Assembly (NCBI GenBank): GCA_023213395.1
Contig: CM041465.1
Coordinates: 154,945,741-155,009,740 of the forward strand
Reading direction: 5' to 3'
Source of the DNA: Cycas panzhihuaensis
Taxonomy: Eukaryota > Cycadophyta
DNA length: 64,000 nt
Numbering within the stretch: the stretch's first letter is position 1; every line of letters starts with the position of its first letter. The notes below the pieces were generated by a model. It was not told the DNA's origin. It searched no databases and worked only from the letters and a program-made list of their open reading frames with translations. Of the stretch, positions 1 to 10,205 are shown one piece after another. The translations under genes were made by a program, and so were the position numbers.

Positions 1-45
1 TTCACAAGAGCGAAAACGAAGATAGTGCCCGTCAAGGCCCCTGCC

Positions 46-53
46 TATATAAG
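46..53 (+). promoter_or_regulatory. TATA box candidate for the antisense ORF of element A
   Basis: TATATAAG lies about 160 bases before the ATG at 213. The sister element B has TATAAATA at 14,030-14,037 in the same relative place, in front of its own antisense ORF. The shared position is the main support; no transcript evidence is available. Confidence 0.5.
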
Positions 54-212
54 GAAAATCGATGAAAATGAAATTCATTTTCACGGGCTCTCAAACGAAT
101 CCAGAGCCCTTTCCTTATGCAGCGGAGCACCACTTGACTTCAAGGACACGTTGGGAAAGACCTAACTGTTTGATCGAGGCCAGGAGACAATCGTTGGGAC
201 CACAGATAGAAG

Positions 213-2642
213 ATGGCAACTGCACGACCAAATCCAGTGAGTAGATCTTCGAAACCATGTCCCATCTTACAATTTGAAGTTTTAATGCTTTTTATTATTT
301 TTATATATAGTTTTTGGCCCCACATAGGAAAAAAAGATCTCCAGGAGTCCAGATTGGACCCAGAGAGAGGTGTGATTGGGGCATTAGGTAGCCCTGGTCC
401 CATTGGGCCTGGGTGTGGCCCACGAGAAAAAAATTTTAGTTTTTTTGGGTAGAAAACCCCTCCTTTTGGGGGGGTGACAATCGCACCACGACAAAGATCG
501 TGGTGCCGCGATCTTTACCGTGGGGCCCCGATCACCACGGGACTCGGGCCAAACTCTGCGGTACCATGAAGTTTGGTGTGGTGCAAAGGCAGACTAGCTG
601 AAAAAAGAGGATGGGGACCCAGGGGTCCCCGAAACCGGACCGACTAGGGCTGAGAGACAGTTGAGAGGATGAGGGATGAGGATATGTCAGAGTTGTGACT
701 TGTTGCATGGCATTTTGCAGGTTATCGTTGCAGTGGAGAACTGCGAGAACATTGGTATGGCTATGCTTAGTTTCTTAGAGATGATGTCAAGGGAGGACAG
801 GCAGGTACAACTGAGATGTGGCCTATTGAAGGTCATGAGGACACCCTAATATACATCAGACCAGAGATTATTGGTAGACATAGTATCCCACTGGGACATG
901 CAGAGACATGTCTTTCACTTACCCCAAGTGGGAGACGTATCAGTGACTCTAAGAGATGTTAGGAGGATACGGGGGGTATCAGCGATAGGGAGGCCGGTGA
1001 TATTAGAAGCATTGCCCAGCAATGAGATAACACATAAGGAGGCTGCCGCATTCTTCACAGGCTTGGACAGGTGGGAAAGGCAAGGGATTCCTCTTTAGAG
1101 AATGGTTATGTCTGGGATTTCTCGTGTAAGGAAGCTAATCACGTTGTGCATTATGTTCTAGATATCCCAGAAACAGAACTATAGGGACATACCGGGAGGA
1201 TGGATAGATGCGGTACATCGGTGTGAGGTAGGGGAGAGGATGGACTGGGCTACCCTCATAGCAGTGAACCTCGTCACACAGCTGGATGCCATTCGGGCAG
1301 CAGGGAGAGGTGGACTGTCATACAATATGTTACTACAGTGCTGGTTCTTCAACCACTTTGGAGCAGTGGCGCCGATGGGATCACACTGCTTTGAGTGGGC
1401 CCTGATGGTACACAGGTGGCAGACTAAGTTTAGAGGGACCGAGGACCAGGCTCATGCCCGTCGCTCAGTGGAGGCCACATCACTAGACCTCCTTACTATG
1501 ACAGATTACATAGCAGATCTGTATCGAGTGGCGAGGTGGGATAGTGACGACGAGGCAAGTAGGGTAGGAGTGCCCCCAGGAGATGATGAGGGCGGCAATG
1601 AAGGTGATGGGGCTGGCCCATCATGAGCTGCAGGAGAGGTAGGTTCATCAGGGATCACGGCTAAAGAGGCAGGACCATTCGGGACTGCAGGTGGAGAGGT
1701 AGACTCGTCTGGAGCTGCAGAGGAGAGCAGGGACCCAGTGACACGGGCCTGTAGGCTGCAGATCATCAGGAGGTCTGGAGAGGTAGCTACACCATTTGCG
1801 GAGAGGAGGGATGCCATAGTTGCTAAGGCAGTGGTAGAGGAGGTACCTGAGGAGGAGGAGGTACCTACAACTGGTGGAGTACCTGAGGCAGAGGTAGTCA
1901 CTCGAGTCGAGGAGCTGGCAGCCACACCAGGTGAGACATGACCTTCTCCTATCATCGTTTGATTGCTAGATATATATAGTTTGATTTTGGTTTGATATAC
2001 GCATGGACATATATTGATACATGATGTTGGCTTACAGGTATAGCAGATATCCAGAGACTGGTGGAGGTAGTAGTATGAGAGATATTCCCTTGGGCCTACG
2101 CAGAGGGGCAGCCTCCCATCTAGGCAGGTGATAAGGCCAGATCGGCAGGCGGCCATGCAGCAGCATTCACTCCATTGATAAGGGTGAGAGACATATGGAT
2201 TGCGGAGTCCTAGGAGCATGAGGTAAGTCTGTGATAGCAGCACGCAGAGCTGGACACCACCTGAGCTGAGAGGGATGCTCTATAGAGTCGGGTATAGGTA
2301 CTGGAGGCTCAAGGGGGAGTCAGAGGGGATATAAGGAGCCATATCTGGCTAGTAGTGATGGAGGAGCATCTCAGAGGGATTGAGAAGAGGCTCTGCATCA
2401 TGGAGATGGAGCGGGATCGTATCCAAGCTTGATACGATCGGCTGGTGGATGAGGTGTCATCGAGGTCAGTGCGAAGCAGGACATAGATCCACATGATGGC
2501 GACGACCCCGAGGAGGCTACGGGATGAGGAAAGTGAGGCAGGAGGCTCGCGAAGACTGTGGAGGAGTCTAGGAGGGATGTGGTCCCCAAGAGAGGGATCA
2601 CATCGACTAGGAGATGATGCCCCAGGGGCGAGGCAGCAGTAG
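213..2642 (+). pseudogene. Antisense ORF of element A, plant mobile domain protein, three exons
   Basis: The ORF runs opposite to gag-pol. Exon 1 (213-236) encodes MATARPNP and ends at a GTGAGT donor. Exon 2 (721-1,930) follows a TTTTGCAG acceptor and encodes a plant-mobile-domain-like region, with VDIVSHWDMQRHVFHLP near 871 and VTLRDVRRIRGV near 942, then an acidic Gly/Glu-rich tail. Exon 3 (2,038-2,642) follows a CTTACAG acceptor and encodes a charged, probably coiled-coil stretch. Both splice junctions keep one reading frame across the whole gene. Stops interrupt it at 847 (TAA), 1,159 (TAG), 1,624 (TGA) and several places in exon 3, mostly where CAA, CAG or CGA would be expected. Element B keeps CAG at the first site. 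Plant-mobile-domain antisense ORFs are known in Tat elements; their role is not established. Confidence 0.8.
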
Positions 2643-3358
2643 GATAGTATATATGAGTTTTTGTTCTAGATAAAGGAAAGCACAGACCTCTAGGGAGTCA
2701 CCATATGTAGTCACATGATTGTACTCTCCCTACAAGGATGTCGACTTCCTATGGCTGATGTACCATACCACTTGTATGATATCACACATGATGATTTTTA
2801 TGTATATAGACGGGGTGATTGATACCCCAATATAATTATGTGTATCATGATATGTGATGGATGATATGTATATTTCTGTTTATACGTTTATGTGTATATG
2901 AGGGTGCACAGATGTACGAGGATATGTATGATTGTACTTTGAGCTAATTATTATAGGAATTTTATGTTATGACATTTGTTTAAGTTATGCATATTTCCTT
3001 TTATGTGGGGTCATGTTCCTAACAGGAGCACATATGATCACCATGAGTAGAGGCGATAGGTATATGTGGGACTAGGAAACAAGGCAACACATATGTCCAC
3101 ATGGGAGTATAGTGGGATATGCAAAGGAAATGCTGAATGGACGGGAGTGACGATACTCCAAAAATATCGTCCTAATTAGGGGATGCCTAAATAGGAGGAC
3201 AAGGTCCCAAGGAGATGGGAATGAGGGTTCCATAGGAGGAACCAAAAGGAGACAAGAAGGCCACCCTAAGCTGTCATTCCACCTGTGGCTAGGAGGAATG
3301 GGAACAAGCTTAAGATGGTAGTTTAGGCTCATTTCAGAGTGTAGAAAAGGTGACAACA
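2643..3358 (-). other. 3' UTR of element A between integrase stop and antisense ORF
   Basis: There is no coding sequence here. The stretch is alignable by eye to 16,509-17,320 in element B and to 62,900-63,400 in element C. Shared blocks include AACAGGAGCACA near 3,021, GGGATATGCAAAGGAAA near 3,113 and TAGTTTAGGCTC near 3,319. It ends with the hairpin at 3,261-3,318. The conserved order across three copies supports its assignment as the 3' UTR of the minus-strand element. Confidence 0.7.
3261..3318 (-). other. Conserved 3'-UTR hairpin, single copy in element A
   Basis: In the minus-strand RNA, CCAUCUUAAGCU pairs with AGCUUAGGGUGG (12 pairs, two of them G.U). An asymmetric bulge separates this from an upper stem, CAUUCC with GGAAUG, and an apical CCU/AGG stem closes a six-base loop AGCCAC. 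The same fold forms in elements B and C with different bases. On the plus strand the wobble positions would be A.C mismatches, so the sense RNA of the element is the better pairing strand. Confidence 0.75.
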
Positions 3359-4480
3359 AAGTCATGTGTAGAATTTTTTGAGGAATTTCCCGTTAACAAC
3401 TTTCTCAAACTCAAGGCCCTCCAGGGTGGCGATCCTATAGGCATCGTTATCGAGGCTCTCGAGAATAACAAAGGGACCAATCCATTTGGTTCTGAATTTA
3501 GTCAAGCGGTCATGGAGATACTCCAATTTGAGGACATGATCCCTAGGATACAAAGGATGAGAACGAAGGTGTTTATCATAGGTCCTTTGTGAACGAGCCT
3601 TGGATGCGAGGTTAGCCTAGTAGGCGACTAAACGTATCTCATCCAAGGCTTTGAGGTCTAAGAGGTGAGCCTGATGGGTAGACTCCACATCGATGAGACG
3701 TCGAAGGAAAACTCGTAGAGAGGGAATCTCCACTTCCAACGGGAGTACCGCCTTACTCCAGTAAACTAGGGAGAACAGAGTCATTCCCGTAGTAGCACAA
3801 ATAGAGGTACAGTAGGCCCATATGGTGGAAGGGAGATGAAGGTGCCAATATCTTTAAGACTGAACAACGATTTTCTTTAAGATGTTAACAAGAGTCTTGT
3901 TGAACGACTCAACTTGACCATTTGCCTGGGGGTAATAAGGGGAGGAAGTTTTGTGAGAGATTTTGAATTTCTCACAAAGTTCATCTATCTCCTTATTACA
4001 AAAAGGGGTTCTATTATCTGTGATCAAGATGTCAGGAATCCTAAAACGGCAAATGTTGTGCTAGTAGACGAAAGTAGCTATCGTCTTGCCAGGGGTAGTA
4101 ATTAGAGGGATGGCTTCCACCCATTTAGTAAAGTACTCCGTGGAAGCCAAGATGAACTTGTGCTGCAACGAAGAGGGTGGCGATATGGCCCCGATGAGGT
4201 CTAGACCCCATTGAGCAAAAGGCCATGTAGATACGATAGGATGAAGAGCCTCGGAAGGCACGTGGGAGATGTTGGTGTGTTCTTGGCATCATCGACATCT
4301 CAAAGCATAGGCATGGACATCCTTGAAGAGGGACGACCAATAGTAGACCATACGGAGGATCCTCTGGGCTATGGATTAGCCCTTAAAGTGGCCTCTGCAA
4401 ATTCCATGGTGGCATTCATAGAGTATCTAGTCCATTTAATCGGAGGTGACGCAACAGAGGAGAATCCCATCAAAATACCT
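3359..4480 (-). pseudogene. Integrase of element A
   Basis: Reading minus strand from 4,480, a degraded zinc-binding region is followed by the catalytic core. WGLDLIG (near 4,210) holds the first catalytic Asp and ILITDN (near 4,020) the second. The third acidic residue is not clear because of frameshifts between 3,950 and 3,560. The C-terminal domain (3,553-3,359) contains KWIGPFVILESLDNDAYRIA and ends FLKKFYT just before a stop. The enzyme would insert the DNA copy into the host genome. At least two stops and several frame changes make it non-functional. No chromodomain is seen, as expected for Tat. Confidence 0.85.
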
Positions 4481-4529
4481 CGTGTACAATACTTCGTCTA
4501 TGAGGAAGTATTACCTAATAGAGGTAGAG

Positions 4530-5240
4530 GTCTAAATGTGAGATCTAACCTTATTACTGGCTTCAGGGTGGTACTGCTGCTGTGTGAGGTATCGTATGAT
4601 GTCACCATACCACTCATTATCAGTAAGTAGATGGGAAGGAGTGCCCTGAATAGCCAAGATAGGCTCGTCAGGAAGAGAATCATCAACAGAGGCATCGAGC
4701 GAGTTAGGGATGGGGGCATCCGCGAGTTGTTGCTCAGCCACTACCATCCCTTCCTTTGATTTTCGGTTGACGATATGGAGATCAAACTCCTGAAGAAGGA
4801 TGGCCCAACGGCCAGCCCTACCAGCCAGGTCAGAACGAGTGAGTAGATATCGCAAGGGATTAGATTAGATGACCATCTTGGTAGTGTTACTAAGCAAGTA
4901 GTGCCTAAACTTCTTGGTTGTATAAACCAAGGAGAGGCATTCCTTCTCGACTGGAGAGTAGTTGTGTTCGACAGCCACGAGGGTGCAATTGATAAAGTAA
5001 ATGGCTCTCTTGACTCTTGAATCATCTTCCTGAGCCAGCTGGCACCCAAAGACTCATCGGTTGTGAAGGTGTAGAGAATGAAAGGCCTATCGAAGCAAGG
5101 GGGTACCAACGTTGGAGTGGAAGCAAGGGCTTCCTTAAGTCCTTTGAAGGCTTGTTGGGTCTTATTAGACCAAACAAACGAGGCTCCCTTCTTCAATAGG
5201 TTGGTCAAGGGTTTGGCACTCACAGTGAAGTCTGCTAGGA
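4530..5240 (-). pseudogene. RT-linked RNase H of element A
   Basis: The start reads PLTNLLKKGASFVW, the usual RT-RNase H connection. It is followed by AFKGLKEALASTPTL and PFILYTFTTDESLGA, which carries the first catalytic Asp. The end reads YLLTRSDLAGRAGRWAILLQ and DLHIVNRKSKEGMVVAEQQL. One frameshift lies near 5,020-4,860. The second, archaeal-like RNase H that Tat elements carry between this domain and integrase is not present: after LADAPIP the sequence goes straight to NEWYGDIIRYL and integrase. A free copy of such a domain lies at 13,420-13,925. Confidence 0.85.
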
Positions 5241-5261
5241 AACGCTTAAGGAAACTGAGTC

Positions 5262-6261
5262 TACCTAGAAACGACTTGATCTGTCACTAAGTTCTAGGAG
5301 GCAGCATGTCAAGGATTGCCTTGACTTTATCAGGGTTAATCTGAATTCCTTATTTTGACATAAGGAACCCAAGGAGTTTGCTAAAACTGATGGCAAACAC
5401 ATATTTGAGTGGGTTTAAACTTACGTGGTGCTTGCAGCACCGTGTGGAGATACCCCGCAAGTCCGAAGGATGATAGGATCTGGCACGTGAGAGACCCATC
5501 ATGTCATCCATGAAGACCTCCAACGTGTCATCGATGAGGAAATGGAAGATAAAATGCATCACCCTTTGATAAGTAGAGCCTGCATTTTTGAGATCGAAGG
5601 GCATTGCCTTGTAGGCAAAGGTACCCCATGGGGTGGTGAAGGCTGTCTTGTGGCAGTCTTTGGCAGATATTTGAATCTAGTTGTAGCCGGAGAAGCTGTC
5701 CATCAAGGACATGACTTCAAACCTGGCGGTTCGATCGATGAAAGGGAGTGGAAAGTTGTCTTTAGGACATGCATTGTTGATGTCATAGAAATCAACGCAT
5801 ATCTGGATGGTCTCGTTCTTTTTAGCAATGGGGACAATGTTGGATATCCATTTAGGGTAGTCAATAGAAGTAATGAATCTAGCATCCAGAAGTTTCTTAA
5901 CCTTTATTTTAACAGTAGCTGAGAGTTTGGAATGGAGGGGATGTTGCTTCTGGTGCACGGGGTGGGAGCCAGGAACAGTAGTAAGATTGTGGGTGATAAT
6001 GGAGGGGTTGATTCCCTTTATGTCAAAGTAATCCCACGCAAAGACATCCCAGAACTCCTGGAACAAAAGGGAAAATTCCCTTACCTCATCAGGAGAGCAT
6101 TCTGCCCTTACCTTAATGACCTTACCTGGGGTTAGGATTATGTCATGGGTCGCCCCCTTGCACATGGTATTTTCCTCCTCAAAATGGAGAGGGGCAAGGT
6201 CAACAGGAAGAGATGAAAGAGGGGATGGAATTAGGTCAGCGAGAGTGGACCCAATTGCCAA
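5262..6261 (-). pseudogene. Reverse transcriptase of element A
   Basis: Motifs in order on the minus strand are: an N-terminal region with FWDVFAWDYFDIKGI, KKLLDARFITSIDYPKWISN, the finger/palm block QICVDFYDINNACPKDNFPL, FEVMSLMDSFSGYN, then MPFDLKNAGSTYQRVM. The catalytic YVDD box appears as VFMDDMM near 5,505. A frameshift separates the parts ending near 5,677 and starting near 5,604. All RT blocks are present, so this was once a full-length enzyme for copying the element's RNA. The YV to FM change at the active site and the frameshift mark it as dead. Confidence 0.9.
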
Positions 6262-6346
6262 GACCTTCTAGTGGGCAAGCCTATAGTGACCAAAAAGAAA
6301 GTTCGGCGCGGAGCCCGCTAAGTGCTCGAATAAGGCCTCATCATCT

Positions 6347-7730
6347 TCAAAGTAATCCACCCTTACTTTGAATAGATGATGTACCAGAGGAAGTGAGAGC
6401 AACGGGACCATGGTGGCCAACAGGCTGCCCAACATCCCCAAAAGACTCTAAGGGAGAGTCAGGAAGAGGCTCCTCAGAAGGAGCAAAAGGAAGTTCCTCG
6501 AGGCCATCACCTGCAAGGGGTGATGGAGAGGAAGAATCAAGGACTTGTGGGCCTATGTGTGTAATGACATGTGACACAAGAGGGTGGCTAGTCTCTCCAA
6601 CAAGAGGAGTTCTAGGTTGAGACCTAGAACAAGAAGGGTGTCTCCTACTAGTGCAGAGGAAGGAGACAGGGTGAGGAAAGTCCTCATCCTCACCATGGGA
6701 CTCATCGTCACTGAATAAGACAAGGTACCTGTAGCTCTCGACACCAATAGGAGCAAAGCGTGTAAGGTTAGAGGAAGAAGATGCAGGATCTTCTTCAAGG
6801 TAGGATGAATCAGGTATGCTGATGGAGCAAGTTGAGGCATGAGTAGAAGGGCCTTTGTCCCCCTTCATATGATTATAGATTGCTTGGTTAGTAGGATGAG
6901 TTTGTTTAACAGGTAGGCATTCACAAGAAACAACCCTCATTTGTCCATCGTGGATGAACTTAAGTTGCCCCCAACGGGTCGAACATATGGCTCCCATTTG
7001 ATCGAGCCATGGCTGACCCAAGAGAAGATTATAGTCGACATCTACGTCGAGGACTACAATGTCGACAAGGACAGTCTTTCCCTTGAGAGTGAGTAGGATT
7101 GAAACAGATCCCAATGGAGTCTTTTTGCTACCGTTGTAGCCTTGGCATTGCCATGGAACTAGTTCCAAGGCAGAAATGCCAAGCTCTTGCATAACGTGCA
7201 AGGGCATGGCATTAATAGAAGAACCGTTATCGATAATGGTCCTTCGCAAGGTACAGTCCAGTGTGTCAATAGTAATGGTGAAAGGGAAGTTTCATTGGCA
7301 TTCCCTTTTAGAAGCGAGGGGGAGATCTTTAGGGTCAAAAGAAATGATAGGCTCATGGCTTTGGGTAATACCCAAAGCATGAATAGGCACGTCACCTAAC
7401 CCTAAAGCTTCTAAAAGGAGTGTCTGTTGTTTAGGATAACTTCTCAAGACATCCATAATGGACATCCCAGTGGCCATGATACAAAGTTTGTCGACGACAG
7501 AAAAGGCCTTTCCCTTTGCTGTGAATTGAGGAAGGGATCTCCTGAAATCGTAGCGACCTGGATGAATGAGAATAGTCTTAGGAAGTAACGGGACTTTTAG
7601 AAGGAAGGCTTCTGGAAGAGGATCAAAGTGTGGAGGAGAAGAAGAGGCGCTGGCTACCTCTTTAGCGGCTTGAGACCGAGTTAGGGCATATAAGGGGGTG
7701 GCCTCAAGCATTTGGATCACCTTCTTTCCC
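6347..7730 (-). pseudogene. Protease region of element A
   Basis: The 7,249-6,347 frame contains TIIDNGSSINAMP, the retropepsin active site in the D-N-G-S form common in this group, followed by VDIVVLDVDVDYNLLLGQPW, where the LLGQPW block marks the second half of the fold, and LDQMGA. A Ser/Pro/Asp-rich linker to RT follows. The preceding frame (7,720-7,292) carries SVVDKLCIMATGMSIMDVLR, a conserved Tat gag-protease linker also seen in B (near 18,490) and D (near 27,280). The two frames overlap by one shift near 7,270. Confidence 0.85.
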
Positions 7731-7945
7731 TTATTCCAAGACTGTGAAGGTGAGGGAGTATGATGGTCGGGGGAACGCGGGGAAGAAGACGAATCCTGAG
7801 TGCCCTTCCCCTTATCGCGTGAAGGACAGGAATTTAGAGATCTTCTCCAGTTTTGGTTGTTTTTGGGTTGAGCATTGTGATCGCACTCCCCATGCTTGGG
7901 GAACGGATCCTTGTGGACCGGTTGGTCTAGGTTGGGCCTTAAGGC

Positions 7946-10060
7946 TCATTTAGGAGATGAGTCACGTTGTGGGGCATCCCTAGGATGTTGAGCTCTACAA
8001 CGTGAGTTGTCATGGAAACACTCCCTATAAATGGAACACCACTTCTTCTCAAGTGAGGAATCTAGCTTCCTTCCTTGAGAGGACTGGGTATTACTATCCT
8101 TAGGGAGAGCAGCTTGTTGGATTTGTTTATTGGAAGCGGGTGATGAAGGAGCCTGCAGCTTAAATTCCTTCATCGTATGTTCAAATGAACGTATGGCAGA
8201 AGTGAGCGGGTCTAGGGTCTTCTTAGTTGGATGAGAAGAGGACCTAGTGGATTGTTGTGGTTTGGTTTCTTTGGTTTGGGGTTGTGCCTCACGTCATTGT
8301 GAGAGCTTAAGAGGCTTTTTGAGTCCATCCTAGATCTCAATAGCCTCAAGCGCTAAACGCTTTGCAATGGCGGAATCACATGTGGTTGCCCCCATCTTAA
8401 GGACTTCCACATGGACTTTTGGGTGAAGTGCATTAACGAAGAGATCCCTCTTCAATTCCTTAGGTAAAGTAGCCTTAGTGGAATGGAGAAGGTCATGAAA
8501 TCATCGCATAATATCACGATTCATCTCATTGTGACCTTGTTTAAGTGAAAGAAAGGATTTCATTCCACTTTTGAATGGGCGAGCTACATCAAAATAGTTG
8601 ATGAATTTATCCATAAGTTGCTGGAATGAGAAAATTGAACGGGCAGGCAGGTGATAAAACCATTTAAGGGCATTACCTTGTAAAGAACGTGGAAATAATT
8701 TCATTAGCATGTGATCATAGGCCTAGTAGTCTATGCATGCCATAGAAAAACTATGAACGTACTCTGCTAGATCCTGTGATTAAGTTCCATCAAACTTAGG
8801 AACTTTGGGGGGATGAGGTGGTAAGTTGGTTCTTAATGCCTCAACAGATAATGGTGTCAATCTATAATCCATGAAGGGACGTGCCCTCGCTTGGACCATA
8901 GGATCAACGAATGATATGGGAGGTAATGGATAAGGAACGGATGGGGGCAAAGGGCCCATCTCTCCTTGAGGAAATGTCCCTTGCTGAAAAGGGACTTGAG
9001 GGTAAGCGCTTTGAAAGGAAGTTAGGTTTCCTTACAAAGGCACAGCGTAAGGAGTTATGCAGGATGGAGGAAAAGATTGGTGTGGAACTAGGTTTTATCC
9101 ATATGGGCCGCCTGTGGGTGGCGTAACCCCATATGGATGTAACGGGTCTACCCCATAAGCTGGAATATGGTTCCCTTTACCGTGCCTCGAAGGCTGAGAT
9201 GTATAGCTTGGGGGTACGTAAAGAAAAGGGCCATTAGGTTGAATTTGAGTATACATTAGAGTGGATCCCATATGACTAGTAGTAGAGGTGTTAGTAGGGC
9301 CTTTAGGCCTACTAGGAAATGCATGCACCACGTTAGGTAGTGGCATGTTGGCTTGACTAAGAAAAGGTATGCTAACCCCAAGCTGGGAGAAAGACATACC
9401 ACGAGAGGGCCCCGAAGAGTTGGGACTATGATAAGAAGTAGGGGGTGTGATAGATATCCCTAAGGTAGATGTAAGGATAGAGCAGGACAAATGTGTAGAT
9501 ACAAAGGGGTTACTTGTTGTGGGAGGTGTAGATGCAGATGAAGATGGTGGGATAGGCGCAGATGAGGAGGGTACCCCACCACGCAAGACATCTTTAAACC
9601 ATCTAGGATGTGATTGAAGATGAACAACATGAAAGCACTTGCTAAGGGCTTCAACCACGTCAATAGGAGGGGTATCTACACGATCATAGGAGGTAGAAGG
9701 GACCTCGAATGGAGTAGATCCCTCAGGGTGCTCCTCATAAGAATCACCAACTGGGTGGTGAATCGCAATAGGAGATCGACCCTCTACTCCATGAGTAGAG
9801 GGATGGACATCAAGTGGGTGATGTTGATCACCCGGATAGTAAATAGGATCGTCACCCTCTTGGGTGGATCCCAGAATAGATGTGGGAAACTCATGATCTC
9901 TCGAAGCAAAGGCATTATAAGCCCAGTCTGAAGGGTATCCTTCCATTATCAAAATGGGATCCGATGATAAAAGAAGATGATATGCAAGGTCTTCTAACAA
10001 TGGAGGCAAACCACGTAGGCGATGTGAGAAGCATCGCATACAAAACTTGCCAACACGTCA
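7946..10060 (-). pseudogene. Gag of element A
   Basis: On the minus strand the N-terminal part (10,039-9,095) starts near MRCFSHRLRGLPPLL and is rich in Pro, Ser and Thr. The core near 8,710-8,501 reads LQGNALKWFYHLPARSIFSF and LMDKFINYFDVARPF, which is the retrotransposon gag family signature. A single zinc-knuckle-like motif of C-x2-(H/Y)-x5-H-x5-C form follows at about 8,060 (WCSIYRECFHDNSRC); its second ligand His has become Tyr. The protein would package element RNA. Stops at 8,500 and frameshifts near 8,880 and 8,170 break it. Confidence 0.85.
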
Positions 10061-10184
10061 GAAGAGGAAAAAGGGATGTAATGTATGTGTTGGGGGCTAC
10101 CCAACGAAAGAGATAAGTGGAGAAGACCACTAAAATGTAGTAGCACCAATCAAAAAGGGATAGGAACTAGCTCCCTTACTGGCA

Positions 10185-10204
10185 GGTTCCCAGTATGGTC
10201 GCTA
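10185..10204 (-). promoter_or_regulatory. Primer binding site of element A
   Basis: The minus strand reads TAGCGACCATACTGGGAACC directly inside the LTR end. B has TGGCGACCATACTGGGGAC at the same place and D has TGGCAACCATACCGGGGATT. The conserved TGGCGACCATACTGGGGAC consensus identifies it as the tRNA-primer site. It resembles the TGGCGAC-type sites of Tat/Ogre elements, but I cannot name the tRNA from sequence alone. Confidence 0.7.
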
Positions 10205-10205
10205 G

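Noticed and set aside
6393-6620. Plus-strand Gly/Ser-rich frame over the protease of A
   Set aside because: It is the shadow of the protease-RT linker on the opposite strand.
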